64,000 bases of DNA. It comes from Triglochin maritima (taxonomy: Eukaryota; Streptophyta; Magnoliopsida; Alismatales; Juncaginaceae). Shown here one piece after another: positions 1-10,730 of this stretch; position 1 is the first letter of the stretch; each line of letters begins with the position of its first letter. Below the pieces are notes generated by a model. The model saw nothing but the letters and a program-made list of their open reading frames with translations. It did no database searches and was not told where the DNA came from. The stretch is from the NCBI GenBank assembly GCA_963682175.1, contig OY821777.1, forward strand, positions 13,474,001-13,538,000. Direction: 5' to 3'. Both the position numbers and the translations under genes were made by a program.

Positions 1-2466
1 AACTACAACACCCGCACATTGTTGGAGTCAATGTGTCAGGGTGACTTCCAAATGAAACCCATCGAGGAGGCATGGGACACTTTTGAGTCCATGGCTGAGC
101 GTACCTTCGAGTGGGACACCATGAGAGAGCCACCAGCCGCCAGGTCTTCTGGTCGAGCTGGATCTTATCAAGTTGAGTCAACTATCGCGTCTGAGGCGAA
201 AGTGGCTGCTCTCATGCGTAGGATTGAGTGTTTGGAGATGGACCGAGCTCCTGTAGCTCAGGTCGCTACTCCCGAGTGTAGTAGGTGTGGACTGTCGGGA
301 CATGATGACTTGGAATGCGCTTACGCTCCAAGGGATACTGAGCATGCAAATGCGATGTATCAACAAAGGCCCCGAAACGACCCGTACAGTCACTCTTACA
401 ACCCGGGATGGCGTAACCATCCTAACTTCTCTTGGGGGCCTAGTGGGGGTAACGGTCAGAGCTCGCACGCTCAACCTCAACCTCCACCTTATCAACCTCC
501 ACGCCCATCGGCGACCTACCAACCTCCACATCAAAGGTCTCAGAACCACAATTACCAACCTCCTCAGACCTCTTCGTCGGGTTATTCTAACCAAACTCCA
601 CAACCCCAACGGGTTGACCCTAAGGACTCCACTCTTGAGCAAACCCTTTACGCGTTCATTCAGAGCACGCAAGCCATGTTTTCGGCCAACAACAATACGG
701 TCAAAGCATTGGAAATGCAAGTGAGCCAGTTGGCTAATCAGCTCCATGAACGCGAGAAGGGTCAATTACCGAGTCAACCCGAGGTAAATCCCCGGGGTAC
801 CCATTCGCAAGGAAGGACACCTTTACCTCATGCTGCCTCTGAACCGACCCATCATATTAATGTGATTCATACTTTGAGGTCTGGTAAGGAGGTGGACAAC
901 CACATTGGGGTGCCTTCCTTGTCATCACCATCTTTGAGGGAGCCGGATCCTGAGGCTCCCTCCACAAATACTTCCAGGAAGGAGCCAGATCCTGAGGTTC
1001 TTTCTACATTTCCTTCGACAAAGGGGCCGAACCTTGAGGTCCCCTTGTCTCCTCTTGTGTCGAAGGAACCAGATTCTGAGGTCCCCACTCATGTTTCTTT
1101 GGACCTGAATTCTGGGGTGCCTTCGCATTCTTATGCCCCAAAGGCGCCATTCCCTGAGCGCCTTAAAAAGAAAACCTCTGATCAGCATGACAAGATGCTT
1201 GAGATGTTTCGGCAGGTTAAGGTGAATATCCCTCTTTTGGAGGTGATTCAGCAAATGCCACCTTATGCCAAGGTTCTCAAGGACTTATGCACTAAGAAGA
1301 GAAAAACTCATGTTCCCAAGAAAGCTTTTCTTGCGGCTAACGTGAGTTCCTTGTTGGCACAACCCATGCAAGTCAAGTACAAGGACCCTGGCTGTCCTAC
1401 TATCTCTTGTGTGATTGGTGATGTGCCCATACACCGAGCCTTGCTGGACCTTGGTGCATCTGTTAATCTTCTGCCATATTCTGTCTACGTCCACCTCGGT
1501 CTTGGAGACCTCAAACAAACAAAGACCACTCTTCAATTGGCTGATAGGTCTATGAAGAAACCGAGGGGTGTGGTGGAAGATGTGCTGATCAAAGTGGGAG
1601 AGTTCATTTATCCAGTCGACTTCTTTGTCTTGGATACTGAACCTGTGCCAAACCCACTTGGACAAATTCCTGTCATTCTGGGGCGACCATTTCTTGCGAC
1701 TTCCAATGCCTTGATCAATTGTCGCAATGGTCTGATGCGCTTGACTTATGGTAGTCAATGCGCTGATTTCAACATCTTCACCATTGGCAAGAAGCCAGAT
1801 GCCTTCAATGACCCTGTTGGGGTTACCCTTATCCAGGGCATGGATGAGAGTGAAGTTGAGGGCACCTTCAAGTACTTCAGAGAATTGTTCGATGAAGATC
1901 CTGAAGGTGGTGAAGATGTTTCACCTGGGCTGGCACAAGAAGGTGCCTTATGTTTTGATCATGTGGACTCAGAGCCGCATCTTTATGATCTTGTGGCCTC
2001 AGAGCCGCATCCTTATGATCTTGTGGCCTCAGAGCCGCATCCTTATGATCTTGTGGCCCTTGAGCCACATCCTTTTGATCTTGTGGCCTCAGAGCCACAT
2101 CGTTCTGATCTTGTGGCCCTTGTGCCACATTCTTTTGATCACGTGGCCCTTGAGCCACAACCTTTCGATCACGTGGCTTTTGAGCCACCAGATACCCTTT
2201 TTATGGCCTCTGGGCCACATGATCTTCATTCTATATCTGATGAGGACCCCATGTGGGTTAAGAATCAACCACCTGATACCCTTCAACCTGGTAGAGGTTC
2301 ACCTCTCATTCATGCCTCCTCTTTTGTTAACTCTCAAGAGGCATCGAACGACCACAATGCGAATAAGGGTGTCAGGTGGTCAAGCAATTCTGTTTTGAAT
2401 GTTGCGAGCCCATACAGGTGCATTTCTGGCTCGAGAGATGGCGGGTTCCCATTTGATGTCCCTTGA
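1..2466 (+). CDS. Ty3/gypsy (Athila-like) gag-protease, 5'-partial
   Basis: The frame is open from base 1, so the N-terminal part of gag lies outside the window. Seen: a late-gag segment (SMCQGDFQMKPIEEAWDTF), a CCHC zinc knuckle (CSRCGLSGHDDLEC) near residue 90 of the visible frame, a long Pro/Gln-rich linker, then a retroviral-type aspartic protease. The protease has LLDLGASVNLLPYSVY as the active-site region, where the usual D-S/T-G reads D-L-G, and VILGRPFLATSNALINCRNG as the flap and hydrophobic partner. The C-terminus is a decapeptide repeat. No reverse transcriptase, RNase H or integrase follows before the 3' LTR, so this is a gag-pro-only, probably non-autonomous element. The order gag-knuckle-protease and the protease wording are typical of plant Athila-type elements. 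Whether the D-L-G variant is catalytically active is unknown; element B has it too. Confidence 0.9.
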   Translation, partial: NYNTRTLLESMCQGDFQMKPIEEAWDTFESMAERTFEWDTMREPPAARSSGRAGSYQVESTIASEAKVAALMRRIECLEMDRAPVAQVATPECSRCGLSGHDDLECAYAPRDTEHANAMYQQRPRNDPYSHSYNPGWRNHPNFSWGPSGGNGQSSHAQPQPPPYQPPRPSATYQPPHQRSQNHNYQPPQTSSSGYSNQTPQPQRVDPKDSTLEQTLYAFIQSTQAMFSANNNTVKALEMQVSQLANQLHEREKGQLPSQPEVNPRGTHSQGRTPLPHAASEPTHHINVIHTLRSGKEVDNHIGVPSLSSPSLREPDPEAPSTNTSRKEPDPEVLSTFPSTKGPNLEVPLSPLVSKEPDSEVPTHVSLDLNSGVPSHSYAPKAPFPERLKKKTSDQHDKMLEMFRQVKVNIPLLEVIQQMPPYAKVLKDLCTKKRKTHVPKKAFLAANVSSLLAQPMQVKYKDPGCPTISCVIGDVPIHRALLDLGASVNLLPYSVYVHLGLGDLKQTKTTLQLADRSMKKPRGVVEDVLIKVGEFIYPVDFFVLDTEPVPNPLGQIPVILGRPFLATSNALINCRNGLMRLTYGSQCADFNIFTIGKKPDAFNDPVGVTLIQGMDESEVEGTFKYFRELFDEDPEGGEDVSPGLAQEGALCFDHVDSEPHLYDLVASEPHPYDLVASEPHPYDLVALEPHPFDLVASEPHRSDLVALVPHSFDHVALEPQPFDHVAFEPPDTLFMASGPHDLHSISDEDPMWVKNQPPDTLQPGRGSPLIHASSFVNSQEASNDHNANKGVRWSSNSVLNVASPYRCISGSRDGGFPFDVP
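1951..2190 (+). repeat. 30-bp minisatellite inside the gag-pro reading frame
   Basis: About eight imperfect 30-bp units, kept in frame, encode a decapeptide of the type SEPHPYDLVA. The first units are nearly identical; later ones drift to EPHPFDLVA, VPHSFDHVA and EPQPFDHVA. It lies after the protease domain, before the stop at 2464-2466. Confidence 0.9.
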
Positions 2467-4048
2467 TATATGAAGATGGGAGCCCATTGTTGTACATAGT
2501 AATGAAAAAAAAAAAATACAAAAAAAAAAAAAAAAAAAACTCCTTCAGTGAGCATTGATTGTTGTGAGCCCCAACCCTTGAGTATTTGGGCCCCATTTCT
2601 TTCACGTATTTGTCTCCCTTCTTCAGCTTCTCACAGGTTTTGAGGGAATTTGGGTTTGTGTCCATCAACATGACCCCGAACGTCCCTTTGTACTTCATGT
2701 TGGTGAGATCGTTCCTTTTTCATGCATGTATCCATGTAGTATCTTGTTCACATTCATTGAGGACAATGCATGAAGTAGGTGTGGGGGGGTGTTTTACGTG
2801 TGTACATAGTTGAGTCTTTTTCCTTTGATTTTGTTTTCTTTTGTTTGCATTGTTAGGGTCATGATAGTGTGCTGCATTTAATATCGATATATCTGCTTGC
2901 CATGATCCTTGGGTGAGTTGTCTTCTTTTGCTTGCCTAGTGCTTCAAAATTTTCACATTTCTTTCAAAATCTTCATGTGTTTTCGAAAGAAAATGTTTTG
3001 TGGGTTTTGCGTGTGTTTAGCATGTGCAAAACCGTTGAGAGGCAAAGTAAAAAGAAAGCTCCCAAAATTGTCTTGAACTTGATGCATTAGGATATCTAAT
3101 ACGTGGCTTTAGGATTTATCGAGTCGTTAGGATGCACCCCAGTTTTCCCTTGGGGGTGAGTAATCAGTGGGTTTCAGTGCTCAAACATTTAAAGAAGTCC
3201 ACCCTGAACCTAGTGAGTCAAATAATTCGTGTTTGTTAATTTAGGAAGTTTGTTGTAGTCAAGGGCCCTTAATATCTTTTTGTGAAACTTAAGTGTAGGG
3301 GTTTTGGTTCCCATGTAGATAAATGAATGAATAAGTGGTGTTCTCTCTTCTCGCACGGCTCCTATCACTCGGGAAAGTAGGTCTGAGGGGACTTTGTGCC
3401 TGGTGCTTTCGAGTCATCTGACTTGGGATGCACCGACCGAACTCCCGTTACACGGGTGGTAGGGATCGCCCTATGTGGAGATTTGGGGGAAGGTGTACGT
3501 GATAGTGTAAGTCCTCATAGGCAATGATGCACGAAACCTGACCCTGGGAGAATCAAACACCAACCAATAAATGCTCCAAAGAAAAAGAAAAAAAGAAGAA
3601 GAAAGAACAGAGAAAGAAAAAGAAAAAGAAAAGAAGAGTCAAATAAGAACCAAAATGGACTTTACACTTTGTTTCACATTCAGAAGTTAAGGTTGCCCAT
3701 GTCTTTCACTTAATTCCTTAGTTAACTCTCACGAATAACTCATTAGGCTAGGTGTGTGGACTGATTACATATATAAAGTCGACCCGTAGTATTACCGCAT
3801 TCCATGATCGACAAAATAAGTCCAACGAGTCGTGTAGCTAGATTGATTAATGCATCTTGTTCGGATTTTGTGGGTATATCCGCTGAAAACCCTCAGGAGA
3901 CACCACTCCTCCTCCTTGGCAACAAGGAGGTTTAACGGCTTGTTGCACGTGCTAAGTGCAACCGTGATTCCTACGAAAGTGAGTTAGGATTTCTTGTTTT
4001 TCGTATGCTTTTTCCTTTCTTTGTTTTGCTCGAGACTAGCAAAAACTT
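2467..4048 (+). other. 3' non-coding internal region of gypsy element A
   Basis: There is no coding sequence of note. An A-rich tract (2504-2539) lies about 40 bp after the gag-pro stop. At 2755-2795 the block GAGGACAATGCATGAA plus AGGTGTGGGGGGG looks like an internal polypurine tract; element B has the same block at 7380-7420. The polymerase genes would be expected between gag-pro and this tract, so they were probably deleted. A purine-rich AAGAA stretch lies at 3575-3640. Confidence 0.7.
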
Positions 4049-4063
4049 AGGTGTGGGGGTATT
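3877..4063 (+). promoter_or_regulatory. Conserved triple-hairpin block and polypurine tract, element A
   Basis: Three short inverted repeats lie in a row: CCTCCTT/AAGGAGG, GTTGCAC/GTGCAAC and TTTTGCT/AGCAAAA. The polypurine tract AGGTGTGGGGGTATT (4049-4063) follows and abuts the LTR. The same three hairpins occur at 8231-8403 in element B, although the two elements' LTRs are unlike each other. Polypurine tracts prime plus-strand DNA synthesis; a role for the hairpins is inferred only. Confidence 0.75.
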
Positions 4064-5630
4064 TGATTGACATCATTTCATGCTTATATTTGTACCTTAT
4101 ATCCATTATCTTACACCTAAGCAATGCTATGTGACGAGTTTTATGTTTAGTTTTCAGAAATAAGTAGGTTTGAAGAGAAGAGCCATGAAAGGACCCAAAA
4201 GCAGGAAAAAAGGACCTAATTGTGAGACCTGGGGACCAAGATGCAAGGGGGAAGGACCTGATCGTAAGACAGAAGGACCTAAGAGCAAAACAGGAAACTC
4301 CACACCATCATGAGGAGTATTTTGTCAATTCGATTCGGGTCGGAGCTCCAATAAACCAACCAGATGCATCTAAGACCAAGAAACACTTCAAGAAAATCCC
4401 ACAAAGAAAACCAGACGGATCTAAACTTTATAGACCGCCAATTGGCGGTCTGGAACCGCTAATTGGCGGTCCATTTAGCCCAGAATCCATCTAGTTTTCT
4501 GTAGCACGTGTATTAGTGTATTCTTAGTGTATTTGTGGTATTGGTTTAGTCCCACATCGGGGGATTGTCCCGGATTAGCTTTTTCCATGCTTATAAATAG
4601 AACTCTTCACCTCCCATTGTATCCATCTCCCTCTTGGTGGCCATCTTCCCTACTAAGAGTGAAGCCTTGAAGCAAAACTCTAGTGGAGGAAGAGCTACTT
4701 GTAATTTAGTGAGTTAATAATATAAGTTTTCTTTTAATGATGTTGTTTCTCTCTTAGTTTAATTTCCTTTCCTTTGCATGCTTGTTTGTTTGTTTAGCTT
4801 TATGTTTCTTTAATATTTCTTGCTTAAGTAGTATAAATTTCAATTCAGTATTATGCTTTCCTTTGCTAAATTAGTTAGTGTAATGAGTAGTGAGTAGTTC
4901 CATCCCCATTTGGGGGGTGGAGAAATATGTGATATAATAATGTAGTGTATTAAGTGTGTGTTATTTTTATCCCTTGAGCTTTATATGATTTCCATAACCA
5001 TCTAATGGGTCTCCACTCTTATCTTTGATATGCTAATGCTCTTGAATGAAGCTTAGCTTATGCTTTGATTAGTGGACCTATTTTATGGGGAATGATAAAG
5101 TTAGGATATGGATGAAGTTAATATTGGAAACACAATGTGTAGTGTATGTACTCTTGTTGCCTTTTCCTTAGCTAATGTCTTGTATGTTTTAATGATGTAG
5201 TCATCTTAATTCATGTAGAGGCATAGTAGGGTCTAGTCTTTATACTTGAGTTCATGTAGCTTCATTCCAATCATTGTCTTGTATGTTTTAATGATGTAGT
5301 CTTATCTTAATTCATGTAGAGGCAAGATTGGATGTAGTTTTATGATTTCATGCACTACATGTTGTGAGGAGCTTAATTGAACACACACACACACATCTTT
5401 ATGTTCACATCAGTTCTCTACCCCCTTTGGGGTTTAGTTTTATTGCTTATCTTCATTTCCTTTGCATTTCATTTCAGCTTTGTAGTTTAGATTAGTGTAA
5501 TACATCTTTCTCCCTTCTTTTTACCTCTCGCCTTCGAATAAACCAAGTGTCGACACACCTCCCAGTGGACGACCCGTATTTGCCACCGCTTCAACGCGGC
5601 CGTGCACTTGCGGTTAAATATAAAACGAGA
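4064..5630 (+). repeat. LTR of gypsy element A (LTR A)
   Basis: It starts with TGATTGACATC right after the polypurine tract. It contains a perfect 20-bp palindrome (4432-4451) and a near-palindrome (4455-4470), then a TATA box (TTATAAATAG, 4591-4600). The 3' end is approximate: it carries the GACCCGTATTTGCCAC and GTGCACTTGCGG blocks that LTR B also has near its end. No primer-binding site follows; the sequence runs straight into the gag of element B, so this junction is a deletion or recombination point. Confidence 0.8.
4591..4600 (+). promoter_or_regulatory. TATA box of LTR A
   Basis: TTATAAATAG, followed by a pyrimidine-rich leader. It lies about 120 bp downstream of the paired palindromes. 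Confidence 0.7.
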
Positions 5631-7310
5631 TCAATCACTACCCTTATGCGCAGAATGGAAAGTTTAGAGCTACAAACCCAAAACCGAGTGAATCAAGCCT
5701 CGACTATCCCGTGCTCTAGATGTGGTCAGACTGGTCATGTAAAGGAGGATTGTGCGGAATGGGACCAAGTTAATGCCATGTATAACCATGCTAGAAATGA
5801 CCCATACGCATCAACCTATAACTCGGGTTGGCGTAATAATTCCAATTTCTCATCAAACCAACATGATCAACCTCCTAGACAACAACCGAACCCGTATAAC
5901 CAAAATAATACATCATCTGGGTTTAGTAACAATAACGATCATGAGGTTAGGTTGACAAGCTTGGAAAATTTGATGAAAACTTTTATACAAACAACCAACC
6001 AGACACTCCAAAGGCTAGAGACACAAGTCAGCCAACTAGCACAAATAGTAGGTGAAAGAGAAAAGGGTCGGTTTCCAAGTCAACCTGAGGTGAACCCTAG
6101 ATCTAATAATTCATATCAATCCTATCAACCACCTTCAGGAAATAACAACCCTAGACCGGTTCAAATGGTTAATGAAGAAGGACCGTTCCAACAAATAAAT
6201 GTTGTAGTATCATTACGGTCCGGAAGACAGATTGATAATAATGTGGTAAATCCTAGAACGTCTAATCAATCTAGCCATCAAACTGCTACATATGACCTAA
6301 CCATTGAACCCGACGTCCAATCTGAGACGCCCAACCCACCTACTCAACCTGAACTCATAGCTCAACCTGAACCTGAGCGAGTCTATGTTCCTAAAGCTCC
6401 ATTCCCTAATAAACTGAAAAAGAACTCAAGTGCACAAATAGAGAAAATCTTGGAAGTATTTAAGCAAGTTAAGGTGAACATTCCACTCTTAGACATGATT
6501 CAACAAATACTTGCTTATGCTAAATTCTTAAAAGATTTGTGCACTAAAAAGAGAAAAACGAACGTACCAAAGAAGACATTCTTAACTGCAAACATAAGTT
6601 CTATATTGTCCAACACATCTCCTATAAAATATAAGGATCCTGGGTGTCCCACAATTTCATGTTCAATAGGAGATACTTTTATCAACAAAGCCCTTCTAGA
6701 CCTTGGTGCTAGTGTTAACCTACTCCCGTACTCTGTTTATGAGCAAATGAACCTTGGTCCACTAAAACCCTCTAGGACAACCCTTCAATTTGCTGATTGC
6801 TCTATTAAGAAACCAAGAGGTGTAGTAGAGGATGTTTTGATCAAGGTTGGTGACTTCATTTACCCAGTGGATTTTGTCGTACTAGATACCGCACCTGTTG
6901 TAAATCCTAATCGACGAATCCCTGTAATTCTAGGCAGACCCTTTTTGGCCACTTCTGAAGCATTGATAAACTGTCGAAATGGACTCATGCAATTATCTTT
7001 TGGGAACTTAAAAGCTGAATTTAATATCTTTCATATTGATAGTGAGCCAGAAATAACATGCAATCAAAGTGATGTTGTGATGAAATCGCGTATCTATAAT
7101 ATTTCTGAATCATCACAAAATCAAAAAGGAAGTAAGAAAAAGGGGAGGAATTCATCTACACACCCACTGTCACTCGAGCAAATAAGAGAACCTATTTATA
7201 TGAGGGGTGTGGAACCTGTGACTCAGGACTCTCATTGCAACATGGGGAACAATTCAACTGGATACATGCACCAATATGGTGTCATTCAATCCAGTTCTGA
7301 CTATGGTTGA
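5620..7310 (+). pseudogene. Ty3/gypsy (Athila-like) gag-protease of element B, 5'-truncated
   Basis: The open frame formally begins at an ATG at 5547 inside LTR A, but retroelement sequence is recognisable only from about 5620 (TTLMRRMESLELQ). Most of gag is missing. Seen: the CCHC knuckle CSRCGQTGHVKEDC (about residues 56-69 of the formal frame), a Gln/Asn-rich linker, and an aspartic protease with LLDLGASVNLLPYSVY and VILGRPFLATSEALINCRNG. It is clearly related to the protein at 1-2466 but much diverged, and lacks the decapeptide repeat. The frame has no internal stop to TGA at 7308-7310. No polymerase domains follow. It is labelled a pseudogene because its 5' end and promoter context are chimeric. 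Confidence 0.85.
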
Positions 7311-8403
7311 CTTTGAGCAAATTTCATCCTTCCACCGCAGTTCACCAAGGTAATAAGTGCATTTGCTTTATATTTGCATACACTGAGGACAATGCATGAT
7401 TTAGGTGTGGGGGGTGTTTATGTACATATTTATCTATATATCTGTCTTTTATTTCTTAAAATATATATATATATATAATATAAAAAAATCAATGTTTCAT
7501 GACATAGCTTAAGATTGAACTGCCAAAACCCGTGTACAAATTGCATTGAGATTTTGTTCCTTATTATATAGTTCTGCTTGTAGAAATTATGACATAAATC
7601 TAAGTTCCAAAGAAATAACCCATTGCCCTTTAAGATATGTATGCACTTAAATTGGATGAATCAAATCTTTGAAGTGGTTGATAAAAAGCAGAGGTTGAGG
7701 AAAATATTCCGAGAAGTGTGGACTTCTAATAGCAATTAAGCATTGAGGAAATTAAAAATAAAGGAATAAAGTGAAGAAAACACATCTTGCAAAATGATTA
7801 CAAAAACCCAAGTCTTTGAGTCACTGGTCCGTAGGGGTATCTTGAAACCCGGTAACTTGAGTCTACCAGCTCGGGATTATCGACCAAACTCGCTACACGA
7901 ATGCAAAAAGGGTAAAAGTGTCAAAAAACAAATGTGTTGAATCACGGAGGAAAAAATAATAATAATAATACTCAAGGCCCAAAGCTAAAAGAATGATCCA
8001 TGCCATGGTTGATCCGAATGATACTTCACCACCAGAGGAGGCGTGCAAAATAATTCAAGTGATAAATATGTGTAGAATGGTTAGTGGTGTGAATGTTGGA
8101 GGAACAGAGACCAAGTCATATTTTTAATGAGTTAGATTCATATAATGAGCATACAAGAATTCTAAGTGAGATGTATAAGGTTAAGGTGGAGATATTACGA
8201 GCTATTAATGGAATGTTGATTTAAGACTTTGTGGGTGTGTCAACTGAAAACCCTCACGAGACAAAACTCGTCCTCCTTGGCAACAAGAAGGTTTAAAGGC
8301 TTGTTGCACATGCTAAGTGCAACCGTGATTCCTACGAAAATGAGTTAGGATTTCCCTGTTTTTATTTTTCTTATTTTCTGTTTTGCTAGGGACTAGCAAA
8401 ATC
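7311..8403 (+). other. 3' non-coding internal region of gypsy element B
   Basis: Non-coding. It contains the internal GAGGACAATGCATGA + AGGTGTGGGGGG block (7380-7416) matching element A, a short (AT)n run near 7460, and the three-hairpin block (8231-8403) directly before the 3' polypurine tract AGGTGTGGGGTATT. Confidence 0.75.
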
Positions 8404-8418
8404 TAGGTGTGGGGTATT
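8231..8418 (+). promoter_or_regulatory. Conserved triple-hairpin block and polypurine tract, element B
   Basis: Homologous to 3877-4063. The arms CCTCCTT/AAGAAGG (one arm now with a G-U pair), GTTGCAC/GTGCAAC and TTTTGCT/AGCAAAA are kept. AGGTGTGGGG and the LTR follow directly. Confidence 0.75.
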
Positions 8419-9640
8419 TGATGCATTGCATACATTGCATCATATGTCTTTCATTTAGATTGCTTTTATATCAATAAATGCTACTAAGGTATGTGTTTAG
8501 TCTTATTTACAGAATACAGGGACCTGAATGCAATTTACCCACATCCCGAGCATAAACGCGTGCAAAAGACTCATTTCTATCATAAAGACCAAGTTCAAGT
8601 TTATCGGGTTACAAATGGAAATGTATCCAAGCATAAAAGCATTCAAGTCCTAATTGCAAAAAGAACAAGGACATAAGCACAAAAGTAACCGGGGACTTAA
8701 CTGCAAAAAGTCAAGGACCTAATTGCAAATCACGAGTAGCTTTTATTCTCTTGGAGAAAATATATAGAAAAATCAATGTATATCTCCAAATATGTGAAGG
8801 AATTAATCCGGAGTTCAAAAGAATGGAAAGAATCAATCCAGACGCGCAAAGAAGGATCAAATCATACCATAAACATTCAACCAAAATCCGGACAAAATCA
8901 GGTCAGATTGTGCGGCGTTTCCGCCGCACCACACACACAATGTGCGGCGTTTCCGCCGCCCAACCATCGATCCGCGTCTCCCAATTTCGTCCAGTCGTGT
9001 CTGGACACGTGTACTTTCCAATATTATACCTAGATCCCTTGTAGCAACTATAAATAGACCCGAGAACGATGTTAGAAGGGTCCTTAGTCTTTAGTGGTAG
9101 TTTTTATTCTTAATTTTAGTTTTGTATTCTTCCTTTCATTAATAAAATTCTGTCTTTTATTTCTTACTTTTAGTTTTCTTTTGTAATGTCTCAATGACCC
9201 ATTCTTCCTCCCTCCATGAGTTTCTAACTCTTTCCAAAGGATGGGGGTGACGGATTTAGGGTGATGAGAAGAGAATAAAGTTATTATTTTAATTTCGTAT
9301 TAGTATGTTTTGATTACTGGAGTTTATGTTAAATCATTTATCATGTAATGCTTTATAACTAATGTGATTTATTATAAGTTTCAGAATTCTCTAATCTAAA
9401 CCCTAAATCTAAACCTCCACCCAACGGAATTCACCTCTTTGTTCTTGCTTTAGTTTTAATTGTTTTTTTGTTTCTTGTTTTAAATAACTAAAACTCAAAA
9501 ATCTCAAAACCCAATTTATCTCTTCTCTCCTTCTTTCCCCCAATCGAAATCACACTAATAACAAATCTCTCCCTCCTTGTGTTCGACCCGTATTTGCCAC
9601 GTCTTCATTGACCCCGTGCACTTGCGGTATAAATTTAATT
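8419..9640 (+). repeat. LTR of gypsy element B (LTR B)
   Basis: It starts TGATGCATTGC after the polypurine tract. Two hairpins, GTGCGGCG/CGCCGCAC (8910-8929) and GCGGCG/CGCCGC (8944-8959), lie 90-140 bp upstream of the TATA box (TATAAATAG, 9049-9057). The end carries GTTCGACCCGTATTTGCCAC and GTGCACTTGCGG, as in LTR A. The rest differs from LTR A, so the two are not the LTR pair of one insertion. The 3' boundary is cut by the copia fragment. Confidence 0.8.
9049..9057 (+). promoter_or_regulatory. TATA box of LTR B
   Basis: TATAAATAG within LTR B, with a leader ending in short TTTTATT-rich stretches. The equivalent site in LTR A is 4591-4600. Confidence 0.7.
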
Positions 9641-9650
9641 CTCATTAAGT

Positions 9651-10536
9651 AAAAGACTTAAGGATTATGAAATATTTCTTAGGTATAGAAATTGCTCATT
9701 CCAAGAAAGGGTTATTCCTTTCACAACGAAAATACACCCTAGACCTTCTTAAGGAAACCGGAAAACTAGGATCAAAACCTACCACCACACCAATAGAAAC
9801 TAATAGAAAGATAGGACCCACAGATGACACACCATTAACCAATATTGGACAATTCCAAAGATTGGTAGGAAAACTTATCTATCTCACAGTTACTCGACCA
9901 GATATCACCTATGTTGTAAGCCTTATAAGTCAATTTATGCATGCTCCTCACACACATCACTTGGACTTGGTTAACAGAATCTTATGTTACCTAAAAGGCA
10001 CACCTGGGCAAGGAGTTTGGATGAAGCCTAACAAGTCTAACTCAATTGTTGGTTATTCTGATGCAGATTGGGCTGGAAGTCATGATAGGAAATCTACCAC
10101 TGGCTTCTGCACATTTGTTGGTGGAAACATTGTTACCTGACGATCTAAGAAACAAAATTTCGTTGCTCGCTCCAGTGCAGAAGCAGAATATCGCGGAATG
10201 GCATCCACTACCAGCGAGTTAATCTGGCTCAGTCAGCTTCTCAAAGACATGAATATCACAACCCAAGGCCCGATGAAAATATTTTGTGACAATAATGCAG
10301 CCCGACACTTTGCAACAAACCCTGTCTTCCATGAACGAACTAAACATATCGAAGTTGATTGCCACTTCATCCGAGAAAAAATTCAGTCAAAAGAAATAGA
10401 AGTTCCCTACGTTCCCAGCAAAGAACAACTTGCGGACATATTCACTAAAGCTCTCGATCACAAATCATTCTCTACACTTCTTCACAAGTTAGGATCTATC
10501 AATCCCTTCCAGATCCAACTTGAGGGGGCGTGTTGA
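9651..10536 (+). pseudogene. Ty1/copia reverse transcriptase C-terminus and RNase H fragment
   Basis: The sequence begins just after the RT catalytic centre with KDL..MKYFLGIEIAHSKKG and continues through PTTTPIETN, GKLIYLTVTRPDITYVVSLI and the RNase H segments GYSDADWAGS, KSTTGFCTFVGGN, RSSAEAEYRG, IFCDNNAA and HIEVDCHFIREK. It ends FQIQLEGAC. Everything upstream (gag, protease, integrase, most of RT) is missing, and the 5' junction lies within a few bases of 9645. One in-frame stop at 10138-10140 (TGA where W is expected before RSKKQ) breaks the frame. The stop at 10534-10536 overlaps the LTR start, as is usual in copia elements. Confidence 0.92.
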
Positions 10537-10730
10537 AATCATCTTACTGTTGCCACCCGCCGGTCCAGCTTCTTCCATTTCAGTTCCCCACAAACAATAA
10601 ATCTGTATTTATGAGACCCCAACGAATCTATTGTACTTTGTATAAATACATCACAAATCATGTAATATATACAACAACAAAAACTAAATACAAAATTCTT
10701 CTTCTTCTAGGCCATCTCTTCTTTTCAACA
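10531..10730 (+). repeat. 3' LTR of the truncated copia element (200 bp)
   Basis: The polypurine tract TTGAGGGGGCG precedes TGTTGAAATC, and the LTR ends CTTTTCAACA. The termini TGTTGAAA/TTTTCAACA are inverted. A TATA-like TGTATAAATAC lies near 10638. No matching 5' LTR is in the window. Confidence 0.85.

Noticed and set aside
2334..2698. Minus-strand frames with Phe runs
   Set aside because: Antisense shadows of the A-rich tract and gag-pro.
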